Below, piece after piece: positions 20,142 through 30,855 of a DNA stretch of 64,000 bases. A program made the position numbers and the translations under genes. The notes beneath the pieces are model-generated. The model ran no database searches, had not been told where the DNA came from, and saw only the letters and a program-made list of their open reading frames with translations. The DNA is from Phialocephala subalpina (lineage: Eukaryota > Ascomycota > Leotiomycetes > Helotiales > Mollisiaceae), in NCBI GenBank assembly GCA_900073065.1, contig FJOG01000006.1, positions 194,829-258,828 of the forward strand, given 5' to 3'. Positions within the stretch are counted from its first letter, which is position 1; each line of letters starts with the position of its first letter.

Positions 20142-20318
20142 ATGTCTTCCCAAACACCACCCTCTCTCGTTCTCGAACCTCCAGCTTGACAGCTTCCAAT
20201 ACCGCCTCGCCTCCCCGCGTCTTTGTCCAAGAAGTACACTACTACTCTACACTATCTCGATGCGCCCAAACCCGTAACATATAGGTTTCGAAGCGCTCTT
20301 ACACCCCGCTACTTCTAA
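20142..20318 (+). pseudogene. Small ORF with in-frame TGA
   Basis: An ATG in a good context after a CT-rich leader opens 15 codons, then TGA at 20187-20189. The same frame continues for 42 codons with a Pro-rich start and a KKYTTTLHYLDAPKPVTYRF stretch to TAA at 20316-20318. CGA to TGA would explain the stop. No family is recognised. Confidence 0.25.
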
Positions 20319-20959
20319 CCATCGAAGCTGTCTCGAAGCTCCCTTATGTCGTCCCTCGTCTTACATAACTACTCGCATCTCGTTAACAAATAGTGGGCAG
20401 CGTTCAAGACAGGTTCGAGAGACAGACGAGAGAAGAGAACTTAGCGGAGACATACATCGGAAAGAAGGATGTCAGTTCTCATAGGGAGGGCCTTACGAAC
20501 GTTCCAGGGATACCTCGGGTGTTGAGGGTCATGTAAACGGTGTTGTTTTCGAGTGATGCCATTTCGATTAAAAATGCCATATATACAAAGTCGAAACTGG
20601 GGATGTGAGAATATTGTATAAATTGAGAGTGTAGAAAATATAGATGAAGATGCGATAGGTTGTTGAAATGGAAATCTATTGAAGTGCTGAAGAACAATCA
20701 ATTTCTGGAGAAAGACAATGGTTTATGTACAAGAAATGACAAAAGTCCAGCAGTAACTATAGGCCATGGTGACCTTCAAGGCCAACTTAGAAACGCCAAC
20801 AAGATCCATCCTGAAATTGGAGATGGCCTTGGAACAAGGGCTTGAAAGCGTAAAGCTGAGAATTAACTGTCAACTTTGCCAGGTGAAGTGGAGATACTAA
20901 GCAAACGCCTATCCTAAAGAACCAACACCAACATTTGTGGGGCTACCAAGGAGCGGAAA
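20319..20959. other. Intergenic, nothing recognised
   Basis: Short overlapping ORFs on both strands; none has a domain. Confidence 0.35.
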
Positions 20960-21780
20960 TTTTTGGAATGATCACGACTCGAAAAAATTAATGCCAAAAT
21001 GAACCTTCGCTCTTTCCCTTATTGTGAAAGATTGCTCAAGACCGGGTATGGTCTTCGATATCATGAAGTGAAAAAAATGGATGATTAACAAATTGAACTT
21101 CTCAGACATGGCAACATGTCCTGGCGACACGAAAATTGTGATGGTTTTGAGCCTTATCATAGAGTTCTGCTGAATTCTGTAGAGGCGCAGCATTAAAACA
21201 GGCCATTTTTGAGGACGGCGCACTATAGCCAAAAGTATCAATAGCCATTTTCTACGAACGCCGCATTTAAACTCAATTTACTTACTTTATAAACCTATAA
21301 AAAATTATCGCAAAAATAAAAATATAACATTATTTAAAAGCATTATTTAATACCTTTTAAATGGTGCCCTAAAAATATGATTTGTATTTATAGTTTTATT
21401 ATTATTATGAATTAAAAATGAAGTTAAATGCGAGTTTAAAAGGTAAGTAGTAAAGCTGCATTTTAAGTATTAAAGCCATATTATAGACTTTTTAAATTAA
21501 TCCTTATAGTACTAGTGCTAGCACTGGAAGTACTATGCGCTGAAGGAATAAAATGCAATGCGCTATTGTAATTTGTAGTACGCATTAAAATATTACTTCG
21601 TTAAAATGTAATAATTGCGGCATATACTCTCATATGCTGTAGCATAAGTTGAGACAATGCGCTAAAGCATAGAGCACTGAAGGCATACGGAGCGTTATAA
21701 TGCACTAAGTTATAGGGCATAGTGCGCTATGATTTTAGGGTGCATGCGCTGTAATATTCCCTAAGGAGCAGAGTGTGAGT
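20960..21780. other. AT-rich relic block with GCGC/CTAG motifs
   Basis: Very AT-rich DNA (about 21240-21500) followed by a stretch in which TGCGCT/AGCGCA-like words recur. No coding frame survives. It resembles an old repeat decayed by C-to-T mutation. Confidence 0.4.
21508..21534. repeat. Palindrome flanked by AGTACT copies
   Basis: A 12-bp perfect palindrome AGTGCTAGCACT (21514-21525) is flanked by AGTACT at 21508-21513 and at 21529-21534. It lies in the AT-rich relic block. Confidence 0.4.
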
Positions 21781-22291
21781 ATCAAAAGTTGAGAAAAATC
21801 GGCACTAATACTTTTGGCCGCTATGGTGCGCCCTTTTGAGACTGGTGAAGCCTCACTTGAGGCGCTTATTGAACCTTACTGATTGGGCATCGTGCTGCTG
21901 CTATCTCAAGGTTGCAAGCCCCGGGATCTGATAGAATTGTTACGGCATCTGGTTCGAGGTAGAGGAGCCGACATCTGCCGCTACTGATTCTAGCCGCCAT
22001 CGAGCTCGAGGTGAGCATGTTCAAGCAAGAAGCAGGAGTTGGAGAAAGAGGAGAAAGGGTGGTACGTCGCAATTGTTGGTCGCTTGTTGGTCGACCAATC
22101 ATATGCTGCCTTTAATTGTGCTCATGAAACCATGGTTCGGTTAATTGGCAGGGTGCAGGAACTGGCGATAACTTTTCTCTGTGGAACGAAGCATCCTAAA
22201 TGCAACTCCATCTCACATTTATTCCTTCATCTAATCTTCACCCTCTTTTTAGTATTACATCGCTTTGTCTTGTTTTGTAGCTCTGAGGGCT
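21781..22291. other. Intergenic, nothing recognised
   Basis: No supported gene. A CT-rich stretch ending in TTTTGTAG (22280) may be the leader or an intron end of the small ORF at 22292. Confidence 0.3.
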
Positions 22292-22477
22292 ATGGAAAGC
22301 AATAAAACCCGTGCTCTGAGAATTGTTCGAAATGCGGAACTTGTACACCCTGGCCTCCCTTTAGTTGAGGCATTCCTCAACGACGCCGTGGATGGCGACC
22401 AGGCAGCAAGATATTTGCTGCAAACATACGCCGATGACGGGAATGGTACCAACTTCACACGATTTGTAAAAGACTAG
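22292..22477 (+). CDS. Hypothetical 61-aa protein
   Basis: An ATG-initiated ORF with an amphipathic, helical-looking sequence (LRIVRNAELVHPGLPLVEAF, then Asp-rich). It could be a small gene or the last exon of one, since a TTTTGTAG acceptor-like signal precedes it. No family is recognised. Confidence 0.3.
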   Translation: MESNKTRALRIVRNAELVHPGLPLVEAFLNDAVDGDQAARYLLQTYADDGNGTNFTRFVKD

Positions 22478-22587
22478 AAAGACCTGGTGAGACGTTGTAA
22501 GTTTTGTCCCCAGAATTAGATGAGCACATTGCTAAATGATACCAAGTCTATGCGCAAAATCCTCACTCAAGAAATCTGAGTTGGACT

Positions 22588-22969
22588 TTGAAGAAAAAAG
22601 TTGCGCGACGAGATGAATGCCGATGTTGCCTGACCGGAGTGCGATGCCGGCTCTGGAACATGTGGGATGTGTTTCCCATTATTCCCCCGACCGCATTTGG
22701 TATACGGGAAGTAGGGCAACCCCGACAATATATTTCTGGCAAATTTTTGACATTATTTGTAGCAAAGGCTGCATGATATGCTCGGTGCATTTACCACATC
22801 TTTCCACCAAGATCTACTCAAAGACCAAACTTTAGAGAGTCAGGCTCGAAATCGTTGGATTTTGAGCAAGGACGCGGCAATAGCCTTTTCCAGTGGGGCG
22901 ATCAGACTCGACAAGCTGGAAGGAACAGAGGTTCACATGTCTTTCCCTCCTTGGTCTTATCCCCGCTGA
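22588..22969 (+). pseudogene. HNH-endonuclease-like relic
   Basis: The first frame (22588-22776) contains RRDECRCCLTG followed by an Ile-Ile-Pro motif, resembling the start of fungal HNH domains (R-D-x-x-C-x-x-T-G ... H-I-x-P). The expected His is not present. A second frame (22778-22969) holds NRWILSKDAAIAFSSG and IRLDKLEG, resembling the later part of the same family (N-x-I-x-L-S-x-D-A-H). The blocks lie in different frames with stops between. The assignment is tentative. Confidence 0.4.
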
Positions 22970-24032
22970 CTCTGCCAAGTACAACATCCTCTACAACAAC
23001 ATTGGCGGCAAAGCTCCAGCAATTTATACACCCCACCGACGATTCGATTGGAAATGTGATCTAGCTGATCACTCAAACTCTGGAATTGAGAGTCCCGACC
23101 CGGAACTTCTTGAAATACATTCTCGATTCTCCAGGGCTCTAAAATGGACTGACATCGCTACCAAGATAAACAGTCGTTCATGCTTGCGCCGAAGTCAAAA
23201 CACAGATACCAGCCCCTTCACACAGACGATCACTACTGCTTTTCTCGCTATCTGGTCCAAGTTCCCTGACTTCATCCGATTTCAAACATACAGGATTCTG
23301 AGAACCGCTGGATCATATCTCTATGAGTCTACCACAAGCGGAGTCCAGAGATTGCCATTCGGGATGTACCTCAAACACGGGCCCGAATTCCACGCAGAAC
23401 AACATGCCGGAGAATTTAACGCTCTCGAACTTGTGCGAAGCCAAACTTGCATCCCTGTCCCGCATCCCATCGATCTCCTGCTCTCACGCACTGAGTCCTT
23501 CCTCGTCACATCCCACATCGAAGGCGAACCAGCCGGTATCGCTATAGACGAATGCAGTGACGAGGAGATGCATCAAATAGCTCAGGATTTGCGTTCCTGG
23601 ATCGCGGAATTGCATGCCATAAAGATGGACGGATTCTCGAAGTACGCTATCACCAACGCAACCGGGAGTCCTTGTCTCGACTACCGCATCAGCGGCGACC
23701 CAGTAGGACCTTTTCACAGCGAGAAAGAATTTAGCGAATCATTACGGCTAGGGATACTTCCTGATTTAATGCATCGTACTGATCATAAGATTGTTTTTAC
23801 GCACGCGGATTTGAATTTGAGGAATATTTTAGTCAAGGATGGGAGGATTTCCGGGATTGTAGATTGGGAGAATCCGGGGTGGTTTCCTGAGTATTGGGGT
23901 TACACTAAGTGCCATTTTGGGGTTAGATTTTCGAAGAGGTGGTTGAAGATGATGGGGGCCGTGTTTGAGAATAAGTATGAAACGGAGTTGGGGATTGAGA
24001 GGCAGTACTGGGAATATCATAGCGCTTGGTAG
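22893..24032 (+). CDS. APH-family phosphotransferase (5' end unresolved)
   Basis: An open frame of 379 codons begins without ATG (GTG at 22893). The APH/choline-kinase-like fold is shown by a Gly-rich strand near LPFGMYLKHGP, a conserved ALELVRSQTCIPVP segment, the catalytic loop THADLNLRNIL (H-x-D-L-x3-N) and the metal-binding IVDWENPGWFPEYWGY. Such proteins phosphorylate small molecules or proteins; the substrate is unknown. A possible intron (about 22929-22979) would join it in phase to the HNH-like exon upstream, so the first 90 residues (FDWKCDLAD onwards) may belong to either family. The 3' end is natural. The catalytic part is intact, but whether a functional start exists is unclear. 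Confidence 0.65.
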   Translation: MGRSDSTSWKEQRFTCLSLLGLIPADSAKYNILYNNIGGKAPAIYTPHRRFDWKCDLADHSNSGIESPDPELLEIHSRFSRALKWTDIATKINSRSCLRRSQNTDTSPFTQTITTAFLAIWSKFPDFIRFQTYRILRTAGSYLYESTTSGVQRLPFGMYLKHGPEFHAEQHAGEFNALELVRSQTCIPVPHPIDLLLSRTESFLVTSHIEGEPAGIAIDECSDEEMHQIAQDLRSWIAELHAIKMDGFSKYAITNATGSPCLDYRISGDPVGPFHSEKEFSESLRLGILPDLMHRTDHKIVFTHADLNLRNILVKDGRISGIVDWENPGWFPEYWGYTKCHFGVRFSKRWLKMMGAVFENKYETELGIERQYWEYHSAW

Positions 24033-24136
24033 ATTGTATGAGGTCTTGAGGTGGAAGTCTGGATCGAGATTATACCACAAATGATTAAGGACATTTAGCT
24101 TTTGAGAATATTTTTCAGTACAAGTATAAGCAGGAG

Positions 24137-24983
24137 TTGAATATTGAGTATACGGAGGGGTGGTATCGGATATGTAAAGAACATGCGAGCGGTGCTACAG
24201 TACAAAGTCGAAGGCGAGATGACGGGGATGCGATCGATAATCGCAAAAAGAAGTCCATTGAAAAGAAGGGGAAGACCTTTGCCAGCGCGGCGTTCCTCGA
24301 CATGCCTAGGGCGATCTTGATTTCTTGCTTCATTGCGTGATGAACACCGTTGATGGAGTCTTCGTTGTCGATATGGTCAAGGTTGCATCTGCCATGAATT
24401 ATGCCAACGTTCGCTCTGTTGGGAACCGAACTGGCCAGATCAAGAAGAAGTATGGTGTTTCAATCAAGGGCGCTGCCAAGCAGGGTGGTCAATAAGTCAG
24501 CTAGCTAATATCAGTACTAATAACTAATCATTCAACAGTTAGTTAGTTGGTCACTTTCGTAACTAATAGCTAGTCAATTAAGAGATTCTCAAATGATATA
24601 ATTAATTAGAAATCTTAAAATTTTACTTTTTTTAATGTATTTTTAGGCTAATTTTATTTAATTTTAAGATATATCCGAAGAAGAAATATAATTAAAAAGG
24701 AATAGATTTTTAGTCGAGTTAAACTTAAAGATATTTAAAAGCTTTTTCTTTGATGGTTTACTTATAGATAAAAACGGACGATAGCTTCTTTCGACTTATT
24801 AAAAGAACTCGTGGTTTAATGCTAGTATTAGTAACTGTTATTCAACTGATTATTTCATTAGTTAAGTTATTTAGTTAGTTTTCTTTTTGTCAGCCAGTCA
24901 GTAGGCCATTCTACTCAAAGAACACCACCAAGCACAAAAAGGCTGCTGGCGTGAAGCACAATGAGAAAGATGTTGAGATATGA
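24137..24983 (+). pseudogene. Small Myb-like nuclear protein relic split by AT-rich DNA
   Basis: The block at 24354-24495 encodes VASAMNYANVRSVGNRTGQI, matching the short helical DNA-binding motif of a common small fungal protein family (VAxAMGYxNxRSVGNRxxxxKKKY). The block before it ends in another frame at 24340. A Lys-rich C-terminal block (KHKKAAGVKHNEKD) follows only at about 24920-24983. Roughly 400 bases of AT-rich DNA separate the two. Confidence 0.45.
24500..24895. other. AT-rich insertion with similar ends
   Basis: Non-coding AT-rich DNA between two coding blocks of the Myb-like relic. The left end (AGTACTAATAACTAATCATT) and right end (AGTATTAGTAACTGTTATTC) are similar direct repeats followed by TTAGTTAG words, as in a decayed element. 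Confidence 0.35.
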
Positions 24984-25379
24984 GATGCTGAGCCTGCTAA
25001 CGACGAAGTATCGTGAAATTGTGGGGAGTCAAAGAAAAGTCGGAGCTGTTGGAAGGGAGGGTGCATGGAGCACTTGTTTGTGAGTAGAGTCGCTCTGCCA
25101 GCACTGGGAATATATCCACTGGCTTTGATGATGTATGAAATAGGTGTTACAAGCAGTACATAGTCATATATATCACCTTGAATTCATCTAAAAGGCTACA
25201 GGCGTCACAGGAAAAACGTGACAGATCACGTGTAACAAAGTTGCGCTTACTTAATTGAACGCGCCGTGTCGGACGCCAGTGACAGCAACCATTTTCATCA
25301 CTCCTTGCAATTCATTGCATTACTCCAATGCTCTCTATTTAAGATAATATTCTGGCGCCCCTATGAAGCCACAACAGCC
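24984..25379. other. Intergenic, nothing recognised
   Basis: Includes an ACGTGACAGATCACGTG imperfect inverted repeat at about 25215-25232; no gene. Confidence 0.35.
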
Positions 25380-26255
25380 ATGGTATTCAAGCATGTCTTT
25401 CTCGTCCACCAGCGAACCTTCAATCACCAAGACGACGACGAGGGCATTCTGAAAATCGAGAGTGTTCACGATAACATCCAGGGCACCAATCATTGCGCTA
25501 ATGCGCTGGTTAAGGCATTGGAGAGAAGAGCTGAGAACGCCGATGGCTTAGATGAGAGTATGACGATTCCAAATGGGGATAGAGATATGGAGGACGCGTC
25601 GTTACCTACCTTGAACCATTCGCTGTCAGTTTCTGTGTCCATGAAATGCCATTGAAAGTCGAGACACCAGCTCCAGAACCAGTCATGGAGACACCCAAAC
25701 CGAAAGTCAAGGTATTTTCGGCGATGACCTTCTCTTTCGTTGGAAGATTGGAGGCGGCTGAGCTTGACGAGATACGGTGGTTGGTGGCCGACAATGGGGG
25801 AAGATGGAAGCCAATAGAAGACTTCGAAGATCCTTCCAAAGAGGCCAGACTACGTAGTCGAAGGTCGGGACGTTTCGACGAAACATCGAGAACTCATTCA
25901 TGCTGAGATATACGCAACTGTCAACTCCTGAGCTGTGAAGCGCATGTGAGGTGGAGCTGCTTCTGGCCCAGCTGTCAATACTTTTTTCAATCCTTTGAAG
26001 TGCCTCGCTGGTCTCAGCTTCCAGATTCTAGGCAAATATGACGAAGAGGAATACCAACCTTGGTATATAGTCCACTCTTTTGGCGGTACGCGGCCTCGCT
26101 GTGACTACATCTCTCATATCAACTACGTTATACGAATAGTTGGTGACAGCGCGGAGGTTTTGGAAATATTCAAGCAGCAATGTCGACAGTATCTCAAGAT
26201 CCAGAAACCCACTATCATCACAACCCAAGAGCTCGCAGATATGGTTCTGAGGTGA
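25380..26255 (+). pseudogene. Twin-BRCT protein, frameshifted
   Basis: Coding blocks in family order but in different frames. The N-terminal block starts MVFKHVFLVHQRTF (25380). BRCT repeat 1 has FSAMTFSFVGRL, a helix and DNGG (25646 on); after a frame change near 25840 it continues as KRPDYVVEGRDVSTKHREL. BRCT repeat 2 has LAGLSFQILGKY, HSFGG and a final helix ending at 26255. BRCT domains bind phosphoproteins and PARP-type partners, often in DNA repair. At least two frame changes and several stops show that the gene is dead. Confidence 0.6.
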
Positions 26256-26683
26256 TGCAAAGGGTCGTCAATCCTATCTTTTTGTTGCAACTTCTGGACG
26301 GGAAGAATGCAGTCGTGGAAGTGTCCCTGCATCCAGAAAGATTTAGGGCACCAGTGAGTCTCCCCAAAAGTGGAATGCCGAACTTGTGCGCCAATGTGGA
26401 AACAGACCACGGTTCTTCATGGATATTGATAGGCTTCATTTGATATTGGCACTCTTTCAGCGATTGGGATTCTCTCGGCCCACGTACACCGCTGCCACCA
26501 GGAGAGCTAGATAATTCAAGTACGAACTAGCAAGAAAATCGGGTAGACTGATCCGACGGAGCGAATGGCTCTCGAGGGAGGATAAGATGAACATCTTAAC
26601 CTCACGATGGATGAAATTTGATCACTGTCTGGTGGCTGGCTTTGGACTTGATTAATATCACCTCTCGTGGGAAATCAGTCAGG
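26256..26683. other. Tail of BRCT relic and MFS promoter
   Basis: An ORF at 26180-26443 overlaps the BRCT end without a recognisable domain. Confidence 0.3.
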
Positions 26684-28381
26684 ATGTCTGAGAAACAATC
26701 GGAGAAGGCGACCCCGCAACCTCAAGACGAGGTTCAACCAGTCGACATTGAAGACGAGATTTTTGGGAAGCAAGAAGTCAACATTGACGATGAGGCTGGC
26801 GATTATGCTATTCAGGCTCTCGCGATTGGAGCAGCAGATCTAGCTCCTGCCAAAAAGGTGCTGAGGAAGATTGATTTGTACCTGCTGCCCTTCCTTTGCG
26901 TGACTTTCGGTAAGTTGCCTTCCAAGTGGGGCCACGGCAATATGGTAACAGCTTTAAGGTCTGCAATTCATCGGCAAACCGAACTTAGGTATATCTTCAG
27001 TGTTTGGGATCATCAAGGACAATCACCTTGTGGGACAGCAATTCTCCTGGTGCAGCAGCATATTCTCTTCGGATTTCTCACTGCTGAGTATCCTGGAGTG
27101 GCACTGATGCAGTGCTTCCCAATCGCCAAGTTTCTGGGATGCAATGTCACCATCTGGGGAGCTCTGCTCATGACCTCGGCATCGTGCAGCTCATTTGGGG
27201 GTTGGCGACAGTTCGATCCTTCCTGGGGGCGTTTGAGTCAACGACCGCGCCTGGCTTTGTGATGCTCACCAGTACATAGTCCACGCAAAAGGAGCAAGCA
27301 TTCAGAGCCTCGATCTGGGTCGCTACCCTCGGCACCTTCAGCACCCTCAACGGCATCATGACCTTTGGAATCGGCCACATCAAAGATTCTCCGAGTCCAT
27401 GGAAGTACATCTTCCTCGTTCTCGGCTCGCTCACGTTTGTCTGGGGCCTCTTCCTCCTGTACATGGTTCCTGACAATCCTGCCACTACGAGATGGCTTTC
27501 AGACGACGAGAAAGTGACCGCGATACAACGAGTTGTGGAGAACAAAGCTGGGACGAAAAGCAAAACAATCATCCGTTCCCAGATCTTCGAAGCTTTTACG
27601 AACATCAAGGTCATTCTAATCGCTCTCGTTGCATTCTATAATGCTTTCTGTGGAGGAGCACTTGCTTTTCAGTCTCTGATCATGGCTGGCTTCGGCTTCA
27701 CTCCTCTACAAGTGGCTCTCTTGAACATGCCGTACGGCGTTTTTCAAACGAGCTTCGGTCTCCTTGCTGAATACGCTGTTCACAAGTTTCCAAATTCCAG
27801 ATTGATTGTGATGGCAGTATCCCAGATTCCGCCCATCATTGGTACCGTTCTCATCAACCAGTTGCCCACCACCAACAGCTGGGGACGACTTGCCGGAATC
27901 TGGCTCATTTCTAGTTTCAGTGTTGGCTATCAGATCAACCTTGGATTGATGGCATCGAATATTGCTGGAAGTACCAAGAGAACCTTCACTCCGGGTCCAA
28001 TTTTGTCGTCTATTGTGCGGGGCAGATCTCAGGTGAGATACATGTGCGTTATTTCGAGTCGAAGCTGACAAAAGCAGGACCTCAAACTTTCAAAGCCAAA
28101 GAGGCGCCGGCCTACAGACATGATGTGATTGCCATGCTCTGCGCCTTTTCCTTTCACTTCATGCTTCCACTTGCCCTCCGTGCTGTATACCTATGGGAGA
28201 ACAAGAGGAGAAACAAAGCTTTGGAAGGAAAGAGCGAGGCAGAGATCGAGGCGCTGAATAGAAAGTGCAATGTCCAAGCTTTCGAGGGTGTTTTGGACGG
28301 AGAAAATGTGAGATCACCTTTCAAGTTCAATGCTGTAGCAATACTTACCTCCAAATCAGGTCATGTTCCGCATGCCTTGTA
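26684..28381 (+). pseudogene. ACS-family MFS transporter (DAL5-like), decayed
   Basis: The protein starts MSEKQSEK and has the family's first helix (RKIDLYLLPFLCVTFG). An intron with a GTAAGT donor leads to GLQFIG, IIKDNHLVGQQFSW and FLTAEYPG, then the EQAFRASIW helix, the middle and C-terminal helices, and GPQTFKAKEAPAYRHD after a further intron. Lesions: a one-base loss near 27066, another in a G run near 27200, TAG at the TSTY position (about 27280), a frame change near 27995 and a shifted stop at the end. The family imports allantoate, pantothenate or other organic anions. The copy cannot make a full transporter. Confidence 0.7.
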
Positions 28382-29195
28382 GCATCGGTTCGTTGCGGAC
28401 AGCAGGGGACCGAGAGGAAGAGCAGACGAATCTGGGTCACGTGCTACTGTTACCTGAAGCTGCCATATCGTCTGTGTGTGTAGCTTTGGAAATCCTAGCT
28501 ATACTTCAGAGACCACAAGTAAAGGAATACGGACGCATTAGAACTAGAGATAATCACATCATCTTGATGTATTTGAAGATGTCTAGGTATGGCCTCATGA
28601 TCTGCCTAGCAATCGGGTTTTTACCGGAATGTAAATAGAATCGTACAAGGTAAGTTTTCCGCATCATTTTTCGGCTTCGAAACGACACAACGGAAGAAGC
28701 GGCTAAGATGCAAGTCGGACTATATTTAAAGGTCTGACCCCTGCGGTTGGATAAGGGTTGCATGGTGCTTACATATAGCTCACGACCCCTACCCCAATCT
28801 TAGCCGGGCAGCACAATTGATTGGCAGCAACACGTCAGCAGCGTGTATTCTGCAAGCGCGGATCCCGGGGCTGAATCTCCACCTTCTGAACTGAGGTTTT
28901 CAGAACTTGTGCTGGGACGAAGAAACAGCTTTCAACATCTGGTGGAGGCTGAGATCGTTCAGACACGCAGCAAAGTTGGAGAATGGTATATTTGTCCATC
29001 AAGAACAAGTAGTTAAAGTGGTATTTCGAGCACTATCTTCGTGTTCCTGTTCAGCTACATGCCCGCCCTCACGCTAGAGATTTGCTTAACCTCGACTGGC
29101 GGGCTTCAAGACAAGGAAGGATATGGACGAGAGAAGGACATTGCCCATCGACAACCTCATTTCTGGAGGAAGGATCAAATTCTGAGACCGCCGAG
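28382..29195. other. Intergenic, nothing recognised
   Basis: Short ORFs only; the right end is the promoter/leader of the 29196 gene. Confidence 0.4.
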
Positions 29196-30712
29196 ATGTC
29201 GAATTCGACTTGCAACACCATGCAAAAGGACATCATGGGTGAGTTCAACAGACCCTTCGCCTGTCTAGATGAATGCTAATGTCAAGGTAGATGTCAACAA
29301 CGAGTTGCCTATGGCTGGCAATATGACTTTCCATGATATCATTCTGATCACAGAGCTTGCCTGCGTCATTGCCACATTCGCATTGAGCCTCTACCAAATC
29401 GCGTGTCATGCGCTCAACTATAGGCGACCTGTAGAGCAGAAATAGTATGATTTATTCCCCTCTCACACTTATTGAGGTACTAAAAACACCTAGTATACTA
29501 CGCATCCTGTTCATGGTTCCTCTGTATAGCGTCTCAATGCTACTATCCACGAAGTTCTTCCCGTATTCGACGTATTTCATCCTACTTTCCTCCACCTACG
29601 CCTCGGTGGCTATCGCCTCGTACTTTTCACTTCTTTGCCACTATCTTGCTCCAGATGGGGATTCCAAGTCCCTATTTTCAAACATTCAACCAGGGCCATG
29701 GCAGAACTACTTCCCTTTACCCTTGAGATGGCTTCATGACCGCTTTGGAGGAGAGAAATCCTTCTTGAGAGCGATGACCTGCGGTGTCACGTGGTTTAAC
29801 GTGTGTTCTCTACATTTCCACTTTCTGGACTAATGACTGACCCTCCAATTGTAGATCATAACTCTTGGAATACTTCAGTATTGTCTCTTGCGTTGCCTAA
29901 CCGCGATAGCATCAGTTATCGCTCAGCCGCTTGGTCGATATTGCGCGTCCTCACTGAACCCATTGTATTGTCACATATGGGTATGCATCCCTTCGAAACA
30001 GAATTGAGTAAAAATGACTGAATCAACAGACCCTTGCCCTCAATGCAATCTCGGCCACTATCGCCATGTATTGCTTGGACCAGTTTACCTGGCAAATGAA
30101 AGACGCATTGAGAGCTCACCGCCCCACGCTGAAGTTGTGGTGTGTCAAAATTGTGTTTGCAGTTTCGATGTATCAAAATGTGAGGGTATTTATCCCCTTC
30201 ACAACCAAAAAGCTGACATTATCCAGCTTATACTAGCATTGATTACCACCGCATGGATTCCGTCCAAGTCAGCAGTTCAAGCAACCTCGAAGGTGGCGTA
30301 CGCAGACTTGAGAGTTGGCATCCCAGCCTTGATGCTTTGTTTCGAACTACTCTTCACCTCAATCCTACACATACACGCATTTTCATGGAGAGTTTATGGT
30401 GCAGAAGTTCAGCGCAAAGCCTCGTACGGTGGATTTCTTGGCTACCTCGCCATTCTGGATGCCTTGAATATCTTTGACCTCATCCGAGCTTTCGGGAGTG
30501 CCCTGAGATGGCTTCTGAAGAAGGAAGGAGGCTATGAAACAACGGATCAGACCGATAATCTGGGTGACTCGAAGATCAATCTTTTGAATGACGAAAAGGC
30601 TTCGTTCAGCTTGAGCACAGTGGCGGTTGAACGTGAGGTGGGGTTTTTAGAACCGATCACTTATCTAGACCCTGTACACACTGGACCGGAACCATTTCGC
30701 GATCTCGAATGA
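29196..30712 (+). CDS. Organic solute transporter alpha / TMEM184-like protein
   Basis: Six exons (29196-29238, 29291-29444, 29494-29800, 29855-29980, 30030-30179, 30227-30712) give an unbroken 421-residue frame; all five introns are 47-54 nt with GT-AG ends. The product has about seven membrane helices: the first around HDIILITELACVIATFAL, then LFMVPLYSVSMLL, a conserved ITLGILQYCLLR, a Trp-containing MYCLDQFTWQM helix, QNLILALI and GIPALMLCFELLF. A hydrophilic C-tail follows. Family members (Pfam Solute_trans_a) move organic solutes or affect membrane trafficking; the fungal role is poorly known. Intact, unlike the relics on either side. Confidence 0.85.
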
Positions 30713-30855
30713 CTTATGAAGTAGAAACTCTAAGGAATGAAACACTTTCGTGCCCTTCTACAGCGTTTCGAATTGCTGCAGCTGGTCTTGGTTGATGTTA
30801 TCAACTCATTGTTCTCGGTTAGTGAAAGGGTTAGTTCAACGCCAAGAATAATTTT

